DNA from: Ephydatia muelleri
Taxonomy: Eukaryota; Porifera; Demospongiae; Spongillida; Spongillidae
Assembly (NCBI GenBank): GCA_013339895.1
Contig: JABACO010000005.1
Coordinates: 4,936,013 to 5,000,012, forward strand
Length of the DNA stretch: 64,000 nucleotides
Reading direction: 5' to 3'
The position numbers and the translations under genes are program-made. A model generated the notes under the pieces. That model did not search any database, was not told the origin of the DNA, and worked only from the letters and a program-made list of their open reading frames with translations. Of the stretch, positions 22,966 through 35,235 are shown piece after piece. Positions within the stretch are counted from its first letter, which is position 1; the number at the start of each line of letters is the position of its first letter.

Positions 22966-23470
22966 AGAAATGTCCCATACATCGGAGGACATCTTGCAAT
23001 TTTTTTCAAATCGAATTTTACACAAGCTTACTGTGTTCTAAAAATAATTCTAAGTATTATGTGCATGTTTCATTCCGTTTACGTAACGCATCGTGAAACT
23101 AAAATCAAGACAAAAAATTAATTTCTACCGCTCGATAATTTATTCATAAAAGAATAATTTTATTAAAAGAGTTAATATTATCAGAAATATTACATTTGCT
23201 CACGAGACGTCTACTAAGTTGCAGACCGTGGTCCACGGCGGTTTGCTCCCATTGAACGCGTGGAAAGTAGGCCCTCCGCCCCGAAAAATTGAAATGGTTT
23301 ACGTGCCCCATAGCAACGAACCTGACAACCGATGTCTTTTAGAACTAGCTATGTTACTAAGTTCATAAAACGCATTAACACCTAAAAGCCATACTAGAAG
23401 CGACAAACACCTCTGACCTTTATTTTAAGTATAAATCACGTGGCCTGACGTTGTTAACTGTCAGCTCTGG
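22966..23470 (-). repeat. Repeat 'D': putative 3' end of RAG1-like transposon, copy B
   Basis: Aligns with 4,500-5,040 and in part with 30,040-30,300. It lies 300 bp beyond the stop of the RAG1-like gene on the same strand, the same arrangement as in copy A. Confidence 0.6.
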
Positions 23471-23764
23471 TGCTTTGAAAGCAATAACTTACAAATGATG
23501 ATCGTCGACCTCGTGTGTTCAAACAACGATAACGGCGCTCAGGAACCGAGATAGAACAAACCCAAACTATCAGGGTAAGGTTAATAGAATGCTCTATCTG
23601 TTTTTGGTACAAGCTAACGGTGACGCGTTTTCTGAAGTAGTTTTCAACCTTTAGAAAATCCGCCATTTAGCATCTTTTGGGGGTTGGAATTGTATTTCTT
23701 TTAACAGAATGTCATGTCACATTTCTTCTGATATTAAATACTTGACAGTGAGCGCATTGCATAG

Positions 23765-26700
23765 CTATATATTCTTTACTCTTTTAGCTGGAGGGGGGAT
23801 GGCAGCTACCAGTTGTGGTTCAATGCTTAAGAGATGTTCTTTAACTATGCACAGCAAGTTCTCAACTCTATCGCGGATTGGAGCAAATACCAAGCCAAGC
23901 CTATTAAACTTGGCATGAATTGATTCAGCTCCCTGTTCTCCCAAAAGGCCAAAGCCAACATGGTAGGTATTTGCCCACTGTACAGCATGATCCTCCAGGA
24001 GATGCATTTTAAGGGGGACTGTTGCTTCAGGATATGTATTACGGTAAAAGGCCATGAACTGTTCAATAGCCTATTTAGTTGGAACAAAGCACACAGTGAA
24101 CCACATGATATGAACCTACCTGGTTCAGTGCATGTGCTTGTGCCTCATCAATATAGTTCTGATCACAAATACCATGACATTTGCTATATAAGGAGAATGT
24201 AGTTTGGAAACTTGTCCTGCTACTTTTCCAGATAGGTGAGGCAGTTTTTCTTGTACCAATTGTAATATTGATGTGCACAGTCTGGATATTAGGTGCCTGT
24301 AAAAGTGTAGCTATGTGAATTATTCGTTTACACATGCATATAAATTACCTGGAATGCCTTGTGGACATGATTGCCAATAAATGCCTCACTAAAATACTGC
24401 TGGCGTTGCACACCGAACGATTGCAATGCATTGTCAAGAATCTTGACAAAAGGCCCTTCTTTTTCAGGATACCCCCTTTTCACTGCAGCTATGCATTTGG
24501 CCACTTTTGCTTCCTATAGTCAGAGATAGTTGACTAACGTTTTGTGTGTTTTTGTGTTGGATAATGACTTACAAGTGCCTTCACTGATTTCTTTTTTTCA
24601 GTGGATTGTTTTAGCAGATCAACAGCTAGGGTTTTTTTCTCTCCATTTACTGATGCCACGTATGTTGCAACCTGCTGCAACACTTCCTGTGCATGCTTGG
24701 CATTTTCAAGGTCTACTTGGAGCAATGGAAGTCTTTGAAGTGCCTGGCTGTACTTGGAAAAACTAGATGAATTGACATCAGTTGTATGATTTGCCAGTTC
24801 CAAGTCCAGCTGACTGCATACAGCTTCAAGCATATGGAACAACTTAGTGAATATGCCCAACATTATGTGGAGACCAGGTGGGCAAACCTATGTTGTGTGA
24901 TGTAAGTGAAATACAATTTAGGAATCATTTACCTGTACAATGGGGATGTCAAAAATAGGTACTGAGATGCAATTGAAAAACTTCTTTGCATCTTTTTTAA
25001 TGCTGCCTGATGAGATGTAGCACTGGTGGTCAGCACTCATACCCTCAAGTGACCTTTCCGTGGCATGACCTCGAACGGATAGAGGTGTAGCCATCTGATC
25101 ACTTCGAATTTTGCAATATAAGCAAGGGTAGCATCCTATTGTATGGTCTTGATATCACATTATACTTACATTTGCAAATCCATATATTACGTACCACTAT
25201 AGCTCCGGACAATCCGTACATTTTGGACAAGAACTCGTAGTCACCACATATGAACACCTTGACTGTGTATTGCCTGTCATGTATAGCAGTTGTATATTGT
25301 ACATTATATAAGAGCTCCACTTCATTCCATGCATATGTTCTATCTGCTCTTTGAAGCGATCAAGTGCCACATGAAAGTTGGTGACACTATCGTCAGCAGC
25401 AAAACAGCTAAATACACAGGTATTGTGGACTGCATTGGGTGTGTCAATATTCACAATTTGGAAACTCATTTAAAATGTTCCACCTCCCTTGTCTCCTCCG
25501 ATCTTTATCCACACCTCACTGGCTGGTATAAACCCTTCATGCCAGGTAAGCCTCCCAGCCCTGCAACCATGATTTTAAAAGTAAAAGCATTTGTATTTCA
25601 CTCTTACCTTTCATTTTCATTTAAGAAGTGGATAACCTTATCTACTAGATGGGGAATGTAGACTAAAGGAGCTCCTTTGATTTCATCTGCACCGGAAGGA
25701 AGTGGAAATGTAAAGGGGGCAACCTCTCCTTTAAGGTTATCCCCCACAATGTGGCTGGAGATGTGACGCATCCTTTCCTCGCCAGCCAGATGAATTCCTG
25801 ATGATTTCAGCCACCTGAAAAATCAGTGAGTTACCTTTGCTGCATGCATTTATGATATCATACCGTCTTAGAAGTCTCAATTTATTCCAAGGTATAGCAA
25901 GACCAGCCTTTATTGCCAATACCTGAGCTGGACCAATCTCAATGGATGATGAGATGCCTGCAGTAGCCAACAAACATTGTCGCTCTTTGTCACTGAGGGT
26001 GAGAACTTCTTTTTGGATGAGGGCAGATGCTTCCCCTCCACTGACAATACTTCGTATTCTCTGCATTTCAGAACATCTCATTTTCATGGTTCTTGAGCAG
26101 GCGGATGTGGTCTGTTGCTTGGCTTTAGTGACTTGCATGAATGTCATTGGCTAAAGTGAGGGTAGATATTATAAAACCTCAGTACCAGTCAAAACATCTC
26201 CTTACTGCTCCTCCTATAGCAAGCTGTACAACACCTTTGTCAGGACTGGTAGAGATGGCTCTCTTCAGCAGCTCAGCAGCTTGCTTCTCCTCCTCAGGTG
26301 TAAGTGATGGTACACACTCATGCCCTTCATAATCACCACTTCTAATGTCCCTGTTGCAACCAGCACAATGTCTTCTAACATCTGATAGCAGCAGGAGTAT
26401 TGCATTTGATGCAGGTCTGACATGTGTTGGGAGCAAGGGACCATCATTTGAGCAACAGGGACAGCTCACAGCGCCAGATGCTGCTATACTCTCTGTGAGG
26501 CACGTGGTGCATACCAGTGCACTGCACATCAATTGTAGTGGCTGTGAAAGAACGTTGGCACATATTGCACACTTCAGCTCCTCTAAGATCGACAGATCGT
26601 TCACACTGGCCAAAGGTGGACTAGGCTCATGCAAGAAAGCTGGTAGAGAGGCAATCTTCTGAAGATGAGCTATTAGTGTGTTAGGTGATATGCCTGCCTG

Positions 26701-27132
26701 GCGAACAGTTCCTGCTTTTGGCCTTTTCATGTGTCCACTTGCACATGCACTAAAGTGCTCGCATACCTATGCCCCATGATGTCATATCATGCTATTGTTC
26801 AAATAAAGTACATGTTTACACCGTACCTTGCATTGATGAAATGTATGTTTCTGCCACTGAAATACACTGACTGTACACTTGTGATGCACCCCTTTCATTA
26901 TGGCACTGATTATCCTCTCCATTGAATGCTTACAGAGCAAGCAGAACCTTCCAGGATGTGTGTTGACATCATCCCCAGAGGTGTCGATGTCAAAAGCTAT
27001 TTTCAGATCAGCTGTGAATGCATTGCATTCATAGCTAATCTTTTGCTTTGCCTTGGATTTCCACAGCCTCTGTCCACACACTCTACAACACATGGGTACT
27101 TGCTCTATGTGGTAATCCATACCTATAATCAT
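23765..27132 (-). pseudogene. RAG1/Transib-like transposase with RAG1-type N-terminus (N-RAG), copy B
   Basis: Approximate exons: 27132-26827, 26773-26206, 26152-25863, about 25816-25624, about 25545-25190, about 25117-24934, about 24887-24570, about 24514-24352, about 24297-24121 and 24072-23765. The N-terminus has a CRVCG motif, IDTSGDDVNTHPGRFC and HTFHQC; then comes a RING-like CAIC..SALVCTTC..CPCC and CAGCNRDIRSGDYEGHEC. These match the order of zinc elements in RAG1. The RING His is Ala here. The rest has KIGGDKGG (candidate first Asp), FICGDYEFLSKMYGLSGA followed by CYPCLYC, VCPPGLHIMLGIFTKLF, MHLLEDHAVQW (HxxxxH), and LLGEQGAESIHAKFNRL (candidate Glu). Lesions are AAA to TAA at 25,472-25,470, a frame change near 25,330, and one or two more in the exon at 24,297-24,121. 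It should be a DDE transposase, now dead. Confidence 0.8.
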
Positions 27133-27860
27133 GTACCAGGTACATATACATGTACGAATGAAACCACAACTTGTATCGATTATTCATGAAATACGCTCCG
27201 CTGGTTCGTGGTGAAAGAAAATGCGTCACCACTTCAGGTTCGTAAATACGTATTGCCACATGCCTCCCGATCACTACCGTAGTATGCTTACCTTCCAATT
27301 TTGTTCCTGAAGTTAGCGTCGTATGGTTTTGTAATGGCCCCTTCAAAATACGTGCCGCGTGACCTTACAAAAACAGCTTGCGCGTATATGTTTACATGTC
27401 ATGTAGACTATGCGTATAGAGTGGGCATGCTAAGAAATTAAGTACAGTGCGTGAGTTTGATTTCATTTTCTGATTTGCAGTTTCTGGTGAGTCATGGTAA
27501 GCTTTGAAACATTGGGTGGCTATAATGAGGCGTCACTTCAGAATTATAGAGTGATACCGTAAATTGTCTAATTATACACCCAGTTTCCAGCCGCATACAA
27601 CCGTGGGTCATCATAGCAGTCTTGTTTGCTACCGGTACTTGAAACTCTACCGGCGGATCCTCACTGGAGGCATCCAGCGCATTGATAAGGCAATGGGATG
27701 GTGTCAAACAATACTGATTTCTGATACGTCGGTGAGTTTCATACATGTATGAATGTACGTGCGCTATAGGGTTAAGATAGGAAGAGATGTGGAGGGGGGG
27801 AGATTTAGCTTGAGATGTGCGAGTTTGCATGAGCATTTCCTATTCTATACTTTTCCTTAT
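27133..27860. other. 5' flank of RAG1-like copy B
   Basis: The segment just upstream shares ATTATTCATGAAATACGC with ATTATTCATAAAATACAC upstream of copy A (about 6,192). Beyond that I see no gene and could not find convincing terminal inverted repeats. Confidence 0.4.
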
Positions 27861-28085
27861 TAGTGTGTTCGCTGACAGCTTGGACGAGGTCATTACTATA
27901 AATTTGAACTTCCCCCCCTCTTTCACTCTCATGCAGCACACACACACACATACGCACACGCACACACACACGCACACACACACGCACACACACAGACACG
28001 CACACACACACACACACACACAGATCACTTGAGAGCACAACAGGATCAAGCTGTACTTCATAATACCTAGGAACACACAATTCCT
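27855..28085 (+). repeat. Duplicated segment with (CA)n microsatellite, copy 1
   Basis: TTCGCTGACAGCTT at the left and GATCACTTGAGAGCACAACA at the right flank a (CACG/CA)n run. The same arrangement recurs at 30,500-30,760. Confidence 0.8.
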
Positions 28086-28589
28086 ACTTTAGCAGCAGAG
28101 AAACAACTATTATACTGCAGTAGCAAAGATTCCACTCTCCAGCTTCAACTTCTATAGAGTGTGGTGCAGTCATGTACATGTACGTGTGGACTAACAGAAA
28201 AGGAAACACTTCTTTAGGTAGGGAATTTACTATTACAATCACATATGTGCATGAAATAAAACAAGAACTCAATACATATGGCATTTTAAGTTTCCAAGGG
28301 AGGTACTTTGTAATGTTGTTCTTCATTTGGGAACAATTCATAAATAACCAATACATGTGCAATCGATGTGTTGCCATTGGATCATGCAGTTGTTTGCAAT
28401 AGTATACTTTGTTCTGTATGATTTGCTTACTTTGTCATGTGCACACCCATACACAGACATATAAGCCACACAAGCACGCATACATAGCACATTCACATAC
28501 ACATGCACACACAAGTATTACATACACAGCACAACCACAAGCATAGATAGATATTCACACCACATACATTTATGCAAGCAACATATGGG

Positions 28590-29150
<561 letters not shown>

Positions 29151-30039
29151 ATAGCAGTGTGTCAGATGGCACTGCAGCATCACCATACACAGTTCAACCT
29201 CAACTTGAGCTTATGCAAAAATGTTTCAGTGTTGTAAAAGTATGTGTGTGTGTGTTTACAATCTTCATGCACGTATACAACTTGTATATATGGACATGTA
29301 CCAAGCAAGTTTCTGTGTGGGTTGGTGTGAATGTGTTTAAGTACTGTGGTTTTCTTATCATCACATCAATGGGAGGGTTTCTACTGCATCAAAGGATAGT
29401 ACTGGTATGTAGTCTACATGAATGTGTGTGTGTGTGTTTATCTGTGTGTGTGAGTCTGTGTGTGTCTCTGTGTGTGTACTGTATCAAAGGATAGTATGTA
29501 GTCTACATAAATGTGTGTGTGTGTGCTCAAAAAGTCCTTGTGGTTATCTTCACATCACAGTACGAGGAGCTACCCTACTATGTGCACACACACACAGAGT
29601 TTAATGAAGGTAGTCTACACACACTTTACTTCCTTTGACATATCCAGAAATGGCCCATACATAGGTTAAAGTGATGTCGTACAATAATTTACTTCACCAG
29701 CGGCATGTATTTATATTTCTCACAGCATTCGTACCTCTCCCACCTCCATAGCTTGAACCCTCATTGCAAAGAAGTGCTCTTGATCATGCAGAGATTATAG
29801 TGTGAACGGAAAATTATAAAGACTTTACTACTAGTACATTGACCAACTCATGTGTAGTGCAAACCCATCATGTACGTCGCTTTTTTCTTGTTTCTATTAT
29901 GTTTTGGTCCCAGTAATTATGATCATATTTGTTGTATGCTCGTCGTTTTCTCGACAGAAGCGAATTGATACTCTTTCGTTGCTCAGTGAGAATTATTTCT
30001 TCAGCTGGGTTCCATTTACAGGAGCTGAAGTAGCCCAGA

Positions 30040-30300
30040 AATGGCCCATACATTGTAGGACATCTTTCAATTTTTTTCAAATTGAATTCAAAACTAGCTT
30101 AAAATTGTCCTTATTATTATATGTATTTTTCATCAAGTTAGCGTTACACATTGTAACGCTAAATTCAAGACAATTTTTTAATTTGTACCGCGCATAATTA
30201 AAACAAATATGTCATGCTGTAAATTAAGAATAATATGAACTTAACTAGACTAGAATTACTAACTAGCTAGCTAGCTAGTTCACGAGACATCGTCACTGGA
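30040..30300 (+). repeat. Repeat 'D', solo fragment
   Basis: Shares CCCAGAAATGGCCCATACAT, GGACATCTTTCAATTTTTTT and TTTGTACCGCGCATAATT with 22,966-23,160 and 4,500-4,680, and TTCACGAGAC with 23,204. No RAG1-like coding sequence is nearby. Confidence 0.65.
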
Positions 30301-30489
30301 GTTTGTGAGACTCTCGAGTAATGACCGTGAGTTTGTTATGTTATAGCCTCACTTACCCTCTAATTGCCAAGGTTTAATGCATGTGTTTAAATATGCGACA
30401 TGATTGGCAACTGCGTGAATCTCACGCTGAATGAGTGAGACTTTGTGATCGAGCGTTCCCCATTCAATTGCTTTCTATGTAACTGTCAT

Positions 30490-30765
30490 TTTAAAAATTG
30501 TATTCGCTGACAGCTTCGAAGTCTTTTACCATGAATGTGAAACACCCTGCCCCCCAGATTTTCACACGCTAGAGATATTACACGCACACATGCACACACA
30601 CACACACACACACATAAACACACAAAGCTAAACACACACACACACACATAAACACACACATAAACACACACAGCTACTCACACACACACACACACATAAA
30701 CTACTCACACACACGGAGATCACTTGAGAGCACAACAGGATTGAGCTATAGCTCTAGGGGTTACA
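30490..30765 (+). repeat. Duplicated segment with (CA)n microsatellite, copy 2
   Basis: Same flanks as 27,855-28,085 (TTCGCTGACAGCTTCGA and GATCACTTGAGAGCACAACA), but the internal CA tract has diverged into CACATAAACACACA units. Confidence 0.75.
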
Positions 30766-31564
30766 GTGTCATCATGGGAAGTTCACTGCCATGTTTGTTT
30801 GGTGTCCTAACTATTATACGTCATCATTTATAAATACAGTGATGTATATTTTTTGGCCTGTTCAAGAGGCACTACTTCAGACTTAGTAGCAGTGTTGCAA
30901 GAACATGGTACATGTATATGTGCCACAACTGTACCAGGATTGCTTACTTGGATCAGTGATGGTTCTCTGTTTGGCTTTGGCTGAAGTGATTGCACAGGTC
31001 ATTTATTTGCCAACCAAGTCATTTTAGATGCCTACCAGTTCACCAGGTCATATGGGTGGTCCACCAGGTCATATGGCACCAGGTCATATAATGGATGCCT
31101 ATCTGTTATCACACCAACTGTGTTGTCCCTTCAGCGTTATCGTCCCAGATGGAAGTTGTAACCTAAATAATATAACAATATAGATGTTTGTCTAAAGCCA
31201 ACTATTCATGTCCTATGCTTCATCGCTACCTTGCAGGGAATAGACCCTTCAACTGGTGCCGAGGATCATGAGTCTGCAGATCATACACACAACAGTGAAT
31301 TGCAAGACAAAGACTATGGCTGTGTTCCTGGCAGGAGGAAACGAAGGTCCAGGAAAGTTGTGCTGTAGTGAGCAGAGAGACAACAGTAGCCACTCTCCAG
31401 TTTTAACTTCAAGACAATGTGCAGGTCACAGTCATGTATGGTTTTTAAAAACTAAAAAGACATTCCAATGATTAACTTTATAGTTGCATGTTTATTCAGG
31501 TTGCATAACTTTTGGATCACCCTGTACTTGTACATGTTGTGAGCATATGTGTGTCCGTACATGT

Positions 31565-31980
31565 AGGTCCCCTTACCCACTTATCATTATTCATGGTCAA
31601 CACCTCAGTTAGTTTACACAAGATCAAAATGATGAGGGACAAACATCTCTAAGGAAAGCTTTCATGTAGATCCAAAAGGGGAAGACAGGAGACAGAAGGG
31701 GGGAGAGAAGGGGAGAGGAGAGGGATGAGGGTAGAGGGAAGAGGGGAGGTGAATAGGAGAGGAAAGAGAAGGGAGGGGAGAGAGAAGGGAGGGAAGAGAG
31801 AAGGGAGGGAAGAGAGAAGGGAGGGAAGAGAGAAGGGAGGGGAGAGAGGTGATATGAGGAGAGGAGGGAAGAGTGTATATGGAAGAAATGAGGACCTGCT
31901 GGTGCAACTCTGTGTTACATGTATGTATTCATGAATTGTCCATGCATGTGTGTTCATGCACATTGTACATGTGAGCACAA
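31565..31980 (-). repeat. Low-complexity repeat 'L', copy 2 (inverted)
   Basis: The reverse complement matches 32,470-32,740: ACACACATGC(A/C)TGGACAATT, AGAGTTGCAC(C/T), TCCTCA(C/T)ATCACCTCTCT, and CTTGTGTAAACTAACTG on the far side. The purine-rich run at 31,680-31,860 is GGGAGGGAAGAGAGAA repeated. Confidence 0.75.
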
Positions 31981-32111
31981 ATGCGCACTCACTTATGCAT
32001 ACGTGTTGTGCATGTGTGTGTGAATGTGTGGAGAAAAGCGAGTGCGTTTGCATGCATGTCCATGCATGTTGGTGTGCCTGTGTGTGTGTATGTGTGTGTA
32101 TGTGTGTGTGT

Positions 32112-32145
<34 letters not shown>

Positions 32146-32459
32146 ATGTCTATCATATGACAATGTAAGTTAATCATACAAAGTATCCTACAACTTCTGG
32201 CAAAATACCGATTGCACATCCATGAACCCTTGCCAACTAATACTGCAAAGTGCCTCTCTTAAAATTAAAATTCGATACATATGTACATACATAGGTTGAG
32301 TTAAAAATTTCTTTTAATTTCATGCACATATACACGTGTTCAATAGTAAATACCCTGACCTGAAGAAGTATATTCTTTCCATTCATCCACATGTATTTAT
32401 GAATGTTAAGTTCTGAAGCTATAACAGCTGAAAGATTTGCGTGACTTTAGGATCACCCT

Positions 32460-33480
32460 GTACAGCTGTACACATACATGAACACACATGCCTGGACAAT
32501 TCATGCATGAATACATAACCTGCCCACACAGAGTTGCACTGGTCATATTGTTTATCTACATGTGTCCTCATTTACTCCATTTTACACTTTTCCCTCCTCT
32601 CCTCACATCACCTCTCTCCCTTCCAGCTTCCTCCCCTTTCCCTACCTTCTATCCCTTTCCTTTTTCTTTGCCTATCCCCTCCCCATCCCTCTCTCCCCTC
32701 TCCCCTTCTGTCTCTGTCCTGTCTTCCCTTTGGCTGGTTGAGCTTGTGTTAGTGTTCCGGTTCGGACCGAACCGGTATCGAACGGTTCGAGGTTCGACTC
32801 GGTTCGATGTTCGGTTCGAATATCTTTCGAACCTTTCGAACATCTCATTAAAAATTCATTACCAGCGCCGCGAATTCATAATGATGATTGGTTTTGTGGT
32901 TTTAGCTGTATGTACAAGTACATGTAGTCAGGTATACGTAAGAACTGTACGATAGAATACTGTACTTACAGTAGCTAGCGCTCGCCCGGGATTACAGTGA
33001 TTACACTTATTTGCATATGACGTATGCTTCCTCAATGTATAATGCATGATTAATAAATTGCAGCGTAATTCCCAAAAGTTCAAAGTGGTCTATCTACTTT
33101 TGTTTCTAACTTTCTTTTAATAAACAATTCATTCGGCACTGATTCGCGCGATCACGCGCTAATCAGAGCCGAATTAACTGTTTCGTACGGTCATACAAAA
33201 TTAACTTAACCAGTAATTATCGTTGATAATTTTTAAGTACGAACCGTTCGAAGTTCGGTTCGAATTAAGTCGGTTCGGTTCGATGTTCGGTTCGAATGGA
33301 TCGAACCGGAACACTAGCTTGTGTAGATTCACTGTGTGGTGTGGCTATGAATAATGATAAGTGGGCAATGGGGAGTGACTCACACATATTGTCTTGTGTC
33401 AGAGCAGATGGCAGCACTCCTGAGTACACACACACACACACATGCACTTGCACACAGACACACATTTCATAGGGTGTTGT
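32460..33480 (+). repeat. Low-complexity repeat 'L', copy 3, split by a hAT-like MITE
   Basis: The left arm is 32,460-32,749 and the right arm 33,317-33,480 (TGAATAATGATAAGTGGGCA, CA-rich tail). The two arms join as a continuous match to copy 1 once the insertion is skipped. Confidence 0.8.
32742..33324 (+). mobile_element. hAT-like non-autonomous element (567 bp) with 8-bp TSD
   Basis: The element proper is 32,750-33,316. Its termini are TAGTGTTCCGGTTCG and the exact reverse complement CGAACCGGAACACTA, which fit the YARNG start of hAT ends. GCTTGTGT is directly repeated outside (32,742-32,749 and 33,317-33,324). Subterminal regions are packed with GGTTCGA / TCGAACC words in both orientations. 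There is no coding capacity. The homologous empty site at about 28,965-28,985 supports the boundaries. Confidence 0.9.
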
Positions 33481-33741
33481 ACATGACTAGTTTCATATAC
33501 CACTGCATGCAGTTATGATCATGCCGAACATATGCATACATGTATGCACATTAAACCAACATGCATGGAGTGGAATGAGGGAAGTTTATTGAGCTTCACA
33601 CCATTTCACATGCAAAAGATAGGAGTCCTACACATACACATGGCGGCGATGCATGCACACGAAAAGTAATTTCAGATATGTACCACAAAGAGATTATAAA
33701 TACCTACATTCACACACATGCATACACAAAAGTAAGTCATA

Positions 33742-34481
33742 TACTGCAAGGGCGTAGACAGGGGGGGGGGGGGGGCAAGGGGGGCAATAGCCCCCCCAGT
33801 TTTATCCTATTGGTATGAATACAATTACAATAATTGTATAAAATCATTTCGATTGTATGAATGCTTCAATTTGTTCGCCACTTTTTGCAAAAGCATCATC
33901 TTTGTTTCCATGCAATACCAGACCTCGCTTGTCTGCCATCATACAATAGTAACACAGTACTGTGTCACTTCCTTCTTGATAATGCAACCATTGGTACTTT
34001 CTGTACCAAGATGAACTTTGTGTTTGTGTTTGCTTGCCATAGTGCGTTTAGGAAAAGGGGCCAAAATCGGTTGGTGAGCACTTTGCGGAAGTAATGATAT
34101 CGATTGTGCAGACTCCAAAGGTGTGATTGAAGATTGCAAGGGCGTTGACAAATCTATCAATGAAGTTGTACTAGTACCTGAGATAGCTGCACTACTGCAA
34201 TCGTTTGCCTGCCTAGTTGAATCCGCGGGTTCAACTGATTGATATACATGTAGTGTTCAGAACACTACATGTATCAGTTGGCGGCCGCTTGCTAGTGCTG
34301 GGCGCATCGCAACCTACAGACAATGAATTCTCATTCTCGGCCTCGAGCGGTGTTTTCTTGAAATTGGAAAGCCATGATAGCAGTGACATTTTTTTACGTG
34401 TGTACACGTGACATAACCATGAAAACTAATTAGTGTGTTTAGCCCCCCCATTCATAAATAGCTGTCTACGCCCTTGTACTG
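33742..34481 (-). mobile_element. hAT-like element (730 bp) with 5-bp TSD and N-terminal transposase remnant
   Basis: The element is 33,747-34,476, with ends CAAGGGCGTAGACAG and CTGTCTACGCCCTTG, and TACTG duplicated outside. C- or G-rich runs follow each end. On the minus strand a short frame reads LSNFKKTPLEAENENSLS; after an interruption, another has PILAPFPKRTMASKHKHK, which recalls the segment before the TTF-type finger in ZMYM1-like hAT transposases. It is an internally deleted derivative. Confidence 0.75.
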
Positions 34482-34867
34482 AAAGCACCACAAAGAGATA
34501 AAGTGTTTTTGTTTAGGGAGTAAACAATGTTTAATGTTTTGATGAAGGGCGAATGGTTGTGCACCTAACCCCTGCTTATAGATGTAGCATGGAAAAGCAT
34601 ATAGGGGCATTGAAAGGGGACTTTGTCTAAGGTTAAAGTAGGTCTAGCCTGCCTGCCTGTCTGCAACTCCCCCCTCTAAACATACTATCCCAAACTAGAT
34701 TGTTCCTTCGTCTGGTTCCAGGTATTGTATTGCTATATATAATGGTGTTCTTGGGAAAGCAACCATTCAGTCTCATAGCCAGCTATCGACGACCTGAATT
34801 TGCTGACCCACCCACCACTCCTCTTGTGCACTGTTTGTACCTGTACACTGATTTTCAATTTTAGACA

Positions 34868-35235
34868 GTGCAAGTCAGTTTATTTTCTAAATCAGCCACT
34901 CCCTATCTGCTGGAACTATTCAAAAAAATCGTTTATCACTTAGCATGCAAACAGATGTATTTCAATTCCTCTTTGCTGACAAAGGAGTTATTGCAGAAAG
35001 AGGTTATAAGGAGTATGGTCGTGATGATTTTGATGAGAGATACTTCACAGATGAATGGTATGTCAAGTATGACCAAAACGGTGATGGGTGTGCAGTTGAG
35101 TTCCCTATCAAAATGAAGAGTTCTGTCACATGGACAAGGTGCAAAGCATTCTCCAAGATAAAAGAAATTAAAGTGAAAAAACTTTTTTTGAACGCCTATA
35201 CATGTTTGTTGTTAAAAAGCGTGTTTAACTATTGA
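34868..35235 (+). CDS. Possible exon of an unrecognised gene
   Basis: From about 34,945 a frame reads QFLFADKGVIAERGYKEYG and DERYFTDEWYVKYDQNGDG, ending at about 35,160, where AT-rich sequence begins. The composition is protein-like, with many acidic and aromatic residues, but I recognise no family, and a good acceptor (TTTTAG at 34,859-34,864) is in a different phase. Uncertain. Confidence 0.3.

Noticed and set aside
31500..31530. GGATCACCCTGTAC repeated at 31,514, 32,451 and, less exactly, 39,063 as a transposon end
   Set aside because: No inverted partner or target duplication could be found; two copies lie within duplicated repeat L.
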